The translations under genes were made by a program, and so were the position numbers. From positions 8,650,836 to 8,714,835 of the forward strand of contig VZSR01003798.1 of NCBI GenBank assembly GCA_013398615.1: 64,000 nucleotides of DNA, in the 5' to 3' direction. Positions 33,730-45,566 of this stretch are shown one piece after another. The stretch comes from Brachypodius melanocephalos. Lineage: Eukaryota; Chordata; Aves; Passeriformes; Pycnonotidae. The notes under the pieces were generated by a model. The model worked only from the letters and a program-made list of their open reading frames with translations, was not told the origin of the DNA and ran no database searches. Within the stretch, counting starts at the first letter, position 1. Each line of letters begins with the position of its first letter.

Positions 33730-34360
33730 GGTTTTTACACAATCAAAAGTTGCAGTTAGTAAAAGTGTGTTTAGCTGAATGGAACCCTCCAAAAAGGATG
33801 TGTCTGTCCAGACCCCTTCCTGTGCAGAGTGTTTGAGCTTATCAGTGGTGCCAGGGGCCTTGCAGAAGAAGCCTGCCTGTGGTGTGAACAGCTGAATGAC
33901 CTCCTTTCGCTGGTGGCTGAGCTTAGGGAGGAAGTTGAAAGATTAAGGAGTATCAGGGAAAGTGAAAGGGAAATAGACTGGTGGAGTTCAGCCTTCCATC
34001 TTTTGTCTGCCCAGTGAGCCTCCCAATTATGATTCATCTGTAAGGTGGATCACCACCTCTAACATCAAGAAGAAAAGAAGGGTAATGACAGTAGGTGACT
34101 CCCTTCGGAGGGGAACAGAGGGCCTCATTTGTGGACTGGACCCATCCCACAGGGAGGTCTGCTGCCTGCCCGGAGCCCGGGTACAAAATATCGCTGGGAG
34201 ACTTCCTGGGCTGATTCAGCCCTCTGATGATTACCCACTGCTGATAACTGCAGTCTGGCGGTGATGAGATTGAAAAGAGGAGTGTCAGGGCAATTAAAAG
34301 GGACTTTAGGGCATTGGGTCAAGTAGGTGATAAGGCAGGAGCACAGGCAGTGTTCAGGTA
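33730..34360 (+). mobile_element. CR1 LINE ORF1 remnant, degenerate
   Basis: Three frames together read like avian CR1 ORF1. From ATG at 33779 comes MEPSKKDVSVQTPSCAECL. After a frameshift comes a coiled coil, CEQLNDLLSLVAELREEVER and LRSIRESEREIDWW (33890-33985). From about 34072 comes RRVMTVGDSLRRGTEGLIC and HREVCCLPGARVQNIAGRLP, followed by two stops. The next frame begins GDEIEKRSVRAIKRDFRALG. VGDSL matches the catalytic-Ser block of the SGNH esterase domain known in CR1 ORF1. The copy is broken by stops and frameshifts and lacks ORF2. It is antisense to PDE8A. Confidence 0.82.
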
Positions 34361-36385
34361 GCAGTAGCAACTGCTCAACTCTCTTCAACTGGTATGAGAC
34401 TACTTGTAGAGGAGTTAAACACATAAATACAGAGGGACACTCTAATAGGATTACACAGATTTGGTCCTTTGAGAATTCCCACAAGGCAAGCATCAGCACT
34501 TTCAATGTACTTAAATACTTTTCACCTCTTATCCCAGAAATAAAAGCTAAAAAGCAGGAATAACAATGTTCCCCATTCAAAACAGAAAACAAAGTCCAAC
34601 CATTGGTCCTTGGAGTCACATAGACTCTTAAAAAGTAAATGGAGTAAGAAAACAGAAGAAAATAATCTTTGGCAATGCAGTAAATGTAAGAGACCTCTGA
34701 ATTTAAATGCTAAAAGAAAAGGGCTGTTGAGCACAAAGGTGGCATTTTTACATTGTTCTTTTTCAAAATTAAAACCCCACTTGAAAATCAGATTTATTGC
34801 TTTGCAACCTATAGTTTTTCCAATAAGTAGTTTTAAATAATCATGAGCACATCCCACAGAAAGATCTTTCAGAACTGCATGCTCCACTCTTTCTATGACC
34901 TTAATGCTCCATTGCTCAGCCCTAAGAGTATGTCATTTGTGATTTTATTTATTTACCAACTTAGAAGTCATCACTGCCACATTAAATAAGCAACGAACAC
35001 GAGTCAAGGAAAAATGGCAACATAGTGCCTACAAAAGCAAGCCTTAAGATGGGCTCTTAAATGGGCCTCTAAGAGCTGATGTTAAAATGACATGGAGAGA
35101 TTTCAGATTTACTCAGTCATACTGGTCAGATTGGCTTAGTTTAAATACACTCCAGTCATTTCCTTTTTCTGATTTTGAAACCAAAAATCTCTCTTCAGTT
35201 GGAAAATTCAAGCTGCTTTACTCTCCCCTGTGGTACATCATCCAAATATTCAAAATCTGCACTACAAAAAAGCAGAGACTTTTACTGATAACACACATAG
35301 CAGGGGAGAATCCTGCTCTTTGCACCAGTGTTACTGGTTTTGCAGTACTAACAGTAGTAACTACTTGTCCTGAATCAGTAAGATCAGCAGAAATCCCTGA
35401 AGGGCATGGAGAGAGCATGTCAATGGAGTAAAAGATACCTAAAAGATACCATTTCACAGTTACTTCTCTATCCAGAACTGTACTTCAAATCAAACCTTGG
35501 ACTTTTTGTACACTCTACCTGCCAGCATAAACCTGTGAGTGTTCCGTGTCACTGGGCAATGGCTTGAGCTGGAATGTTCAGATCCAGAGCTGAACTCCAC
35601 TGGCATCTGGGGAGATGCAAAACCCCATCTACCATGCCAGTGTACCCTTGGACTATCAGTCCCAGCCCAAGGTGAATTTTAACAAATGAGATAAACACAG
35701 TATTGCCAGTTACTGCTTTTCAGATGCTTCTTTCTTTTAAGAAGTTTGTGAATGAATAGCCATCGAAGTATTTAAAGGATTGAGCCTGAAAAACACTTTT
35801 CTGCCAGAAATCTGTGGCTATTGCTGCAATGAAAATACCTGTCTATGCACCATTTACGCCTAAGTCACAAGAAGTGACCAGATGAGATAACCTGTCTTGT
35901 TACACATTAACTTGCTGTACTGAGTAGAATCAAAGCCTTGGTCTGCATCTCAGCTGGAAAATTTTGGTGAACTCCAGTTAATTCTTAATCCTGTTGAAAT
36001 CTGTTTGAATAACTTGATTAATCATTTAAACTTTTTGTGTGCTGCAGGTAGCACTGAGAAGAAACATGCTGATTAAGTACTGTGTCAAAAATCAAGGCTT
36101 CAGCAAGGATTAGCAGAAACTCTCAATTATTGCTGATCTAAATGAGCTTTAAAAATACCTCTAATGCTGCAAGCTTATAACAAAACCAAACCAGTCAAAG
36201 CTCACATGTATAGTAACTGCACAAACACATCTTTATTCACTCACACCTTCTTCTGCTTCTTCTTTGGAATTTCTTTCTAGTCAAAAAGCTCAAGTACATT
36301 TTCAGATTGGCAGACAACTTAGACATGTGACAGCCTTCCAGGCAGGCACAGATTGAGAAGAGTGTCTGAGAAGACAGAGGTAGAA

Positions 36386-36505
36386 CTAGTTGTGGGTTCC
36401 TGGAATTGACTGATAGAGCTGGGTCTGTTGCCAAAGAGCTGCTGACGCAAAGTCCGTAAGTGCAGCGTGTGACTGCGGCTCTTCAAACGCAGCAACTGCA
36501 GCCAT
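36386..36505 (-). other. 39-codon ORF in a local CpG cluster
   Basis: The minus strand reads AAAATGGCTGC, then MAAVAAFEEPQSHAALTDF, ASAALWQQTQLYQSIPGTHN and TAG. At least six CpGs fall within 36430-36540, in an otherwise CpG-poor intron. There is no clear donor inside the frame and I recognise no family. It could be an alternative first exon, an enhancer, or chance. Confidence 0.2.
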
Positions 36506-39500
36506 TTTACATCCTCTGATCCCTGAACTACTGCTCGTAGCACTTATTTCCCTTCAAATTTGCCTTTCTTATTTGAACACTGTATTTTCTGTGCTGTGGA
36601 ACCAGCCCTGGGCCTGGCACAAAGTGGGATTCATCCATAAGCTGTAAGTGATTGACAGCCGTCAATGGGAAAGGTCATCCACTGACTGCTGTGAGCAGTC
36701 AGCACTCGCCAGAAATTATCTCTGTGTTGTACCAGCCGCATTGCAAACACTGAAATTGCTGATAGAAATAGTCCATGTTTCCAGTGCCCTGAGAAAAGTG
36801 AATATTGGGTAAATAAAAACAAGTGAAATAAGCTTTAAAAACACAGACCTACACAACTGTGACTGATCTGATTAAAGTACAACAAACGCAGGGTTGACCT
36901 GATTTAACCTGGTAAAGTACTTCTTTCTATGAGTCATTCTTCATATTTTACCAGAACAGAATCTACAAGAATGGCCTATCTGTCACTGCTGGATTGGTTT
37001 TTTCTTTCTTCCTACAGCCAGAAAAACTTCAGATGAACTTGCTCAATGAATAAACGTAGAAAGGAAAAAAGGGTGGACATAAAGCCACCTTGATTCACAT
37101 GCTCCCTTTGGTGATGAATTGCCTGGCTGGTGACAGGGACAGATCTATGCAGCCTGTAGGTCTCCTGTTTGCTAGAAGTGGTGTATCCTGGCTTTCTCCA
37201 AAATATCTCTTACCGTTACCCATTGGAGAGGAGAGCACGCCTAAAATTTTGGGCAGAATCAGCTCCCAAAAAATCCTTTGGCTGTTAACTTCCATGCAAT
37301 GCTCTTGGAGGTCCAAATGCATTCCTTCTGGAGGCTGATTTTCTTAAGACACCTCTTTGCTGAAGTTTTTGTGGGATGTTTTAAAGCAGAGCCCTGTGCA
37401 GCCCAAGGCAACACTTGGCAGAGCAGCTGCTGCAGCCCTGCCCACCCATGAGAGGGGCTGGTGGGGAGCTGCTGGTGCCTGGGGAGGCAGGAATGTTCCC
37501 CTGACATCCATGGGGCTCCATCCCTTCCTTTCAGGCACAGCAGGAGCTGTGCTGGTGGCAGGAATGACTCCTGCTCTGACCATTCCATGCACAGCCCTGG
37601 CATCCTGACAGTGCCTCTCCCTAAGGGGCAGCTGGCAGCACTCCTGCTCCTGCTGCTCTTCTCACATTTTCCAGGTGAGCACAGCTTCTCTTTCCTGCAG
37701 CTCACTTGGACAAAGAGATGCCACGAACTTTTGGTGAATGGATTGCACATGGAAGCTGCTGCTGGAGGGCAACATCTGTGTTCAGTGGGCAGACAGTCAG
37801 AATCTCTGACTCACTGTAGTATGTGACAAATACCTGGAGTGACTAGACACATATGACTTCACTGCTGCTCCTAATGGAATATAGCCAGCAAAATTCATCA
37901 TTTTCCTCAGATCAATGTTTTAAGGTATCACCAAAAATTTTAACCTGATTTTAAAATACATACTTATATTTTCTACATATACTAAGTACATGATACGAAT
38001 CTGCATGAGTTGACTCATCACAGTAAGAATTAACAGTCTTCATTATCAAGATATGCTAGAAGCCACAGGACTGCTAATTTAAACTTAATTTTTGTAATTC
38101 TAAGAAAAACAGAGATTAATTTTACAAAGGAAAAAATCCTTTCTCTTAACCTACCATTTTAGGCATAGATTTATCACCCCAGAAAACAAAAGCTCAAATG
38201 AACTGATAGATTTATACAAACCCCTAAGCTTTTATTGATTCAGGTTCTGTTTTCTGCAGAAATTTGAATTCTGCATGATAACATACTTTCTCAGAAACCT
38301 TAGCCAAATCTTCCTGGATGCTGAAAGCTGGGAAATAAACAATTACCTATGAACTGGCATGACAAGGTCCAGGATGTTGGTCATACTAGGTCATCCCAGC
38401 ATGGTTCCTTCTTCTCAACAGAGAGAGGCTTTGTGACTCATTGTAGTTCGTACTTCTGGGCAAGAAAGTCTCCATGTTCAGGATCAAGTTTTCACAATTC
38501 ACATTTTTCTTCGCTTATCGTAACATTCATCACTTTCTGAAGTATATGAATACTAATCCAATCCATGTTCATTTACCCATTTCTTTCTCCAAGGAAATGC
38601 AGCTATGTAGATGACTTAAGACTCAGCTTCCTATTTTCCATGAGCCTTCTGCTAGACACTGAACATCACTGTTCATGTCTTCCTTGCAGACTTTGACAGC
38701 ACTCTTTTGTTACCAACTCAACATCAGTGCAAGTAAAATGTAAAATGCTGTCCAAGCAGACCTTCCTAACAGAAGGTCTTCCTAACATTTTCAGAGCATA
38801 AAATTAATTTTATAGTCCACGGACTGAATTCCAACCTGGTTAGCAAATCCAGTGAAATCCAAAGCATTTCCATCAAATACAAGGAAAATATACTGGATTT
38901 ACTTCAGCGAAAATGAAGTGGGAGTCTGGCCCTGTGCAGCTTTTCCTTTTGTTGTTTAGAGGCCACAACAGTTTGAATAACGAATAAGAGAGAACAAAGT
39001 GTCCAAGGTTTCTGTCTTTGCTCAACAGATTCAAGGACAAAGGTGAACTTGGCCTTCAAAGACCCTGTGCTGTACAGAGTCAGTTTATTCTTTGCTGAAA
39101 TACATAGACATGAGTTCTGAAAGGCAATTAAAATTCACCAAACCTGCTCTTCAACCTGGATGAAACCATTTACTCCAGCCCTTGATATTTTTTTCCTATT
39201 TCTGCTTCACAAAAGATGTAGACAAATGTCATAGACTCTGAACTCATAATGTAGCATCCTGACTCAGTGTGTTGATAAAATCTAGCATTTAGATTAATCT
39301 AAATTGTGTTCTCACTGATGCATCTCTCTCAACAAAACAATATAGATTTATATCTACAACACAGGGCCTGCAGATCACTTGATGTTTTGTTCTGGCATGG
39401 TTTTCCTTTTATCTATTTCCTGTTTTAAATTGATTCCTAGAAGAATTATCTACAATGCTGCCATGTAACAATACAGCAGACAGTGAGTGATGGGGTAACA

Positions 39501-40015
39501 CACCCTCTGTTTTCTTAATCTGTTTCTTAAGTTTCAGTTCCCATTTTTGAACCTGTTTTACATAGATGAGCTCTTGAGAGCCCAACTCTGGCCTCCAATC
39601 CACATCATTAGTAACACACAATTTTGGCAGCTTGCAGTTTTTGTGAGAAGAAAATCTTTATTGAGTGTAATGAGTTGCCAGAGCTCTCACATCAGGATGC
39701 TGGCCCTCCTCTCTGGGCATGTAACCAGCCACGGGACTCACTTTCTTATTCCCTAAGAACTGGCAACACCTTTACTCCTCCCAAAATCCAGCAACTCTTC
39801 CATTACTCAGCCTGCGGACAATTTTTGTCAAACCAAGTCCTGAGGAAGCCTCCCAGGAAATTTACAGCCTGGTGGGGCTGGGACTGCTTTAGGGGAGCGC
39901 TGGCACACAGCACTGAACACAAGGACTGTCCAAGATCCACCAGGGTTCTCCCTGGCACAGCTGATTTTTGGCTACGTGTTCAGCTTGCCACACATGCCAA
40001 CCACTATGATATACA

Positions 40016-40043
40016 TTTGTTTGTTTGTTTGTTTGTTTGTTTG
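40016..40043 (+). repeat. (TTTG)7 microsatellite
   Basis: Seven perfect TTTG units. Confidence 0.97.
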
Positions 40044-43000
40044 GGCCTGGTTGCCCCCTGCATTTCCTCAGTGCAATAAGTGAAGCCAAGTTAGCCCAGA
40101 ACCGCAGCAATGCTGTTGGGAAATCACCCTTGCTGCCTTCTTGCACACTTCAGACACAACCAAGAACCCCCACTTTCTACTGTTCATATTTTCTCTCCTT
40201 ATGCTTTACAGGAAACTTTGGTTATCAAACTGCAAGCGTAGCACATGCAAAAGTGAATCATTGTGTTTGGCTGGGAATAATTAACTCTGCTGTCCCAAAG
40301 TGACTTGTATTCTCATCTGCACTGTGGTAAGGCCTGGTGGCCTCTGGCCCAGATGAGTGGCCCACTGTGGTCACGTTCTACAATGACAGCAGAAAAAGGC
40401 AGCCAGCAGTCCCTGCCACTGGTAAAGGTCTGAACTTTTACACAGAACAGGCTGACAAATGGGGGACTTTTTTAGCTCCTGATAGGATATTGAAGTGATA
40501 AAATATATGTCATTATCACTTAGCATGCCTATGGAAAAATTGCACAGGGAGGTTGAAAAATTGAAAAGGGAGGTTGCTGGTTTCATTTTGACATTCAGAG
40601 GAGCTGAGGCACTGAGGGAGAGACAAACCCCCAGCCCTTCTTGTGCTGAGCCCTGGCATTCCTGGGCAGGGTGTCCAGTGCCCCTGCTTGCTGGCCAGCT
40701 TACAGCAGCAGGCACTGGTAATACTGGGAACATAAGGCTTGATACCTGGGAAACACCCACTTATTTCTGAAATTCAAAACTCTGTTGGTGATAGTTCAAA
40801 CAAGTTATGTCACATCTTGGTAATCCACAGCAGTACTGTAGCTTTCTAAGCTAAGCAGATGCAACTCCTGCAAAGCAACTCTGCAAATCTCACACTATAT
40901 ACTTACACAAAAGTCCTCACTCTCAATGAATCACACAGCAAAAAGGGATGGAATCCATCAGCCAACTCAGAAAAAGAGAGCCATTTACTCCTTAATCCAC
41001 ACTGACTTTTCTGTCCAGCGAGAACAAAGTTGAATGGAAACCAGTCTTCATATCAAAAACCATTCAAATCCAGCAAGTTATATTTGCTGCAGCATCTACC
41101 TGATTCAAAGACAGCTTTTAGACCTGTATTTTATGCACAAGTACACTGGGCTTGAAATTTTATCTGTTTCTCTTTAGAGGAAGAAATTTCATCTATGTCT
41201 CTTCAGAAGAGGGAAAAAAAAGTGAATCATACACTCCACAACAAATGTGAATAACCGTAACGCTGGTCTGTGCCTCATGGTTGTCATTTTGCCAAACCCC
41301 ATTCTGACCAACCAGCACACAACTTAAAGTGCCCTAAGTCTTCATAATCTTAAAGATTTGAAATGGCTCACTGGGGTCTTCATTAAAGTCCCACTTTCTG
41401 ACTGAAAGTGCTGGCAAGAACTTCTCCATTCAGGCCAAATATGCACAGAACTTTGTCTGAAGGCTGTGAGGTCTTCCCATATTGAATCCCTGGGCTGCTC
41501 ACTAAACTAGAGTAAAGTATTTCTGTGTGGTGAGGGCATGCTGTGGACCATCTGTAGTTATATCTTGCACTAAGAGAAAACCAGCAGCTTAAATTATCTG
41601 ATCTGTACTTTAGAAGAATTTTTAAACCCTATAATAATGGTTTTCTATACATAGGTTGCAGAAATAGATGCCTTTATCAATGCAAAAAAAAAAATTATGA
41701 ACATTTACAGCTGTTCAAACAGGAACAGAATGTGCAACATGCAGAAACTGAATTGCTTCAGATGAAGAAAAAAGAAAGAGGTCATCTTTAAGGCACTAGC
41801 ACCTAATTCCATGTTTTATTAGCTTCTGACAAAATTCAAGGGTCAGATAGAATACCCTGCACTTCAGAGCAAATGTCCTGCAAAGTCAGGCATCCCTGGG
41901 ACTCTGGCCTTACGTGCAAGTAAGGGTTGTGATTGCCTCTGGGAGGTGGCACCTCATGGGCAGCTGAACAGCACATCTGGGTGGATGTTGCAACTTGCTG
42001 AGTTTCCTTCCCTTGTACTCCAGCAACTCTGAGACTCCTCTGTTTTCCCCTTTGCAATCAGGACCAGCCACACTCTATCTCACAAAGTGCTCTAACGGCA
42101 GCCACATACAGACAGTGTGCCTAGCGACTCCCAGAAGGCTGAGAGATTTGTTTCCTCTCCCCTCTTCCCTTCAGCTGACACAAGTCTGGTTATTCCACTG
42201 GCTGGGAGAGCTATAACTGAGCTCTGGGGACCAGCTCCTTCCTCGTACTCTGGCACTGCTGTAAAAGTTTCAGTGTGCTATCCTCTCCCATCTGTTGGCA
42301 GCAGTAACTTTTACCCGGATGCAAAAGCTAGCCAAGTCAACAGGGAAGACATTGGTCTGTAAGTCTTGCAGGTCATCAGCCAACATGTGTTCAAAATCAG
42401 AGCATTAAATTTATTGGGGTTCACATTACTCCAAACAAATAAATGCAGCCTTTGGCTTTACCAACATCTTTGTCTAATGGGAAAGGAACTTCTCACTCGT
42501 CTGCTGTCGCCTCAGGTGTATTAATTTTACAGGCAGGCTGTGGCTGACTTTCCATCCCCCCAGCTCGAGCAGACACTTTAGTACAAATACAACATTCTTC
42601 TGGCCCTGAGGGAAATTCTTCCTGCCTGCATTTTAACAGTTGAACTGCACGGCACTCTGGGAGACTTAAATATGGCACAGTAGTTCTATTGTTTAATATT
42701 ATTAAAACTGCTTGCTCTCTTGTGATTCTGCAAGATCCTGAAGTATAGCAGTAAGTGCTAATCTGTTTCCTATCTATCAGCTAGTTCTCTTTTTTCTGGT
42801 GGATACCACTTACTAGTTTTAATTTAGAGATGATTACAGATGCATTGGAATACCACAGAACTCCATTATCAGTTTTCATTTTTTCCCTATGAATATGAAT
42901 TTCAGTGACAGTTTTCTTCGAACCATCTGGATTTGAACAGACTCATCTGACTAAAAGGAAGTTCCAGTCTACCAGGAAGTTTTCCAACTACTTTATGCCA

Positions 43001-44529
43001 GACAAACTTTTCATGGCTTGATCTACCAACACTGCAATCGTCACAAACAGAGCAAAGCAAGAGAGTACAGCCCAAAAATAGCATAATTCAGTCAGCGCTA
43101 GGCTTCCTAGAAGATCTCTGTTTTGTCCTAAACCTCCATTTGTTAAGGAATAAACTTGCTTTTTTATTGTCACTAGTAACACTTTTTTGTGCTGACACAG
43201 TTCAGGCTTTACTGACCATAGTAATTTTTTTCTACCTGCTGCCATCTGTTATCTTTATCTTACAGCTCTCCAGCCTCTGCATAAGTGGGGCATCCTGGAT
43301 GTGTCAGCTTAGTCCTCCAAGACTGGATGCTGACAGCATGAAGCTCTCTTCCTCTCCTCCTCCTTCCCTGTTCTCCCAGCCATGTGGCACACACAGCACC
43401 TTCACACAGCTCGCTCAGGTGTCTGTGAACCTGCTGGACATCACTAGAATTCTCTAGGATCCAAGGGGTGTGCTCTGCCCACCTCCAGGATGCACAAACT
43501 GACTGTGCTCTATCCAGTGCCCTGCCTGGGAACTGCTCTGAGCAACAACAAAGGTGCTGTCTCTGAGATGGGATTTTGCAGGTAGAATAAACACAAAGTC
43601 AGTGGGACAGCAGCCAGTACAGCAAAGAAGAAATGTTCAATACTGATAATAAACATAACTGTGTTTTTGTCTATTGAGTACATGTTTCTCAGACTGAGTG
43701 GAACTGTCAACTGACACTTGAGAAAACCAAGAGGAGTTCTTGGCAGTCAAACCTTTTCTAAATACGGAACTTTGTCTCCAACAAATGAAGACTTGAGACT
43801 GCAGGCATATTCAAGATGTCCTTTTTTAAAAAAAGTGAGGAAATTCACAGTAGTACATTCTCTTTTTTCACTCTAAGGTTTAGCACTAATTTTGCTTGTT
43901 CACAGCTATAACCAATCCAACAGACTAACTTCAGGTTTTATGATAAGGAGGAAAACAGACAAAAAGATTAATTTAAGAGTCCTGGGCATCCCTTTCTTTT
44001 GACCACTAGGAACTCCACTGCAGAAGGGATGAGTGACTGGCTTCCTCTAATACAGATGCCTCTTCATTGCTGAGGACCTACAGGGTAGTTTGAAACCTGA
44101 TACTGGTTTTCTGCCTGCCTCTGCTTCAGTAACACACAGTGCTTCTGTCAGCCCACAGGGCTCGTTAAATATCACACGCTTGGGATGGGATCACGGGTTT
44201 TTCCCCTTAAGTAGAGTAGAACCTTTTTACAGTTATGTCAATCTCCCCTAACTCTGCATGTCTTTAATAAAGTGGGATTTTCATTATAATCAGAACTGCA
44301 ATTAAGTAGAATTTATTGCAACAAAGCAGTTTTTCATTCTAGTTTTCTTGTAAATATAATTTCACTCTATCTGGATTTGTGGTAGGCACACTGCATTTTA
44401 TTTCATTTAGATGAAAAAAATCTGTGTAATTATACTATTATCTTTGATACAAAGCAATCTCTGCAACTTCTGCCTACAAGTATCATTTCCTTTACAAAAG
44501 AACTGCTGGATATGCCAAAGGAGATGCTG

Positions 44530-44561
44530 CTGGTACAAAATAAATTACTATTTTGTACCAG
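44530..44561. repeat. 13-bp perfect hairpin with 6-base loop
   Basis: CTGGTACAAAATA at 44530-44542 pairs with TATTTTGTACCAG at 44549-44561; the loop is AATTAC. It is isolated in AT-rich intron sequence. Confidence 0.9.
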
Positions 44562-45522
44562 GAGCACGATTTTCTTTGTAGAAACGCACAAGCAATCAAT
44601 ACATTACCAACTCCTAGTAAAGTTTAGCAGGATTAAAGCTGTGGCAGGCAAGGCCTCAGCACAGGAGTCTCCCACAAGGCAGCTCTTTAATAAACAACCC
44701 ATCATCAAGGGTTAAAGCACTCTGACATTGTAGTCCTTAACTTGGAAACAAATCCAGCTGGGTATCAAATATCCACCTAAGATTAAATTCTGCCCTACTG
44801 TCCAAGTATACTCTCTCCAGGTACCATGTTAGCATTTCTCAAATTAAGTACACGGGCCATAATTATCCAGATAATGATCTTTAGATGTTGAATAGCCTTA
44901 TATAAATGATTTAACCTTAAGATTTCCAGGAAAGAGGGATAGCATCTGGAGATACTTGCATCAAATACTTTTACAAGTTGTATGGCATCAGTGAAGCTTT
45001 GTCACAGAAAGATGCTGCAGTCACAAAGGTTGAAAGATTTACAAAGATCTGTAATGTGGGGGAGTAAGAAGGGAAAATGCAGAAACACTGAGTAAATCTT
45101 TAATGTAAACACGTGATCACCCGAAAACTGCCTAGCATAAGTGCTGTATAAACCATGAAGGCTTATAAGCACACAGCCAGCAGTGGTTGAAAGATGCATT
45201 TGGTTGAGCAGATGTGGATTTTTCATGTGTCATTTGAGTGCTTGTCTTCCCTATAAGAAGAGTGGATTTCAGATTTTTTTTTTCTCAGAAGCTTTATCAG
45301 ACTCCTCAGGTTACCAGTCTTCAGACCCTTGAGTGGGCCCTTCCACAGGCCATGTCTGAACACCAGCACCATGGGCTGCCTCTGAAAGGAGCAGATTCTC
45401 TGCTCCTCCCTGCAAGGACTGCAAATTTTGAGCTATGCTGAGCCAAGAGTACAGCAGGAAAAACAATTTCTCAAATATTAGGATCAGCAGGTGCCTATCA
45501 CCTTCTGCACAATTTTATTGAC

Positions 45523-45566
45523 ACCTAGATTTATCTGTCTCATCTAAAACCTAGATTTATCTGTCT
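45523..45566. repeat. 18-bp direct repeat, 26-bp period
   Basis: ACCTAGATTTATCTGTCT occurs at 45523-45540 and 45549-45566. Confidence 0.9.

Noticed and set aside
34125..34619. 164-codon minus-strand open frame
   Set aside because: Its C-terminal part is the reverse complement of the CR1 ORF1 remnant and the rest is unrelated intron.
37259..37750. GC-richer patch with overlapping 80-160 codon frames on both strands
   Set aside because: Frames on both strands are equally open because stop codons are rarer in GC-rich DNA. No CpG enrichment, domain or splice signals.
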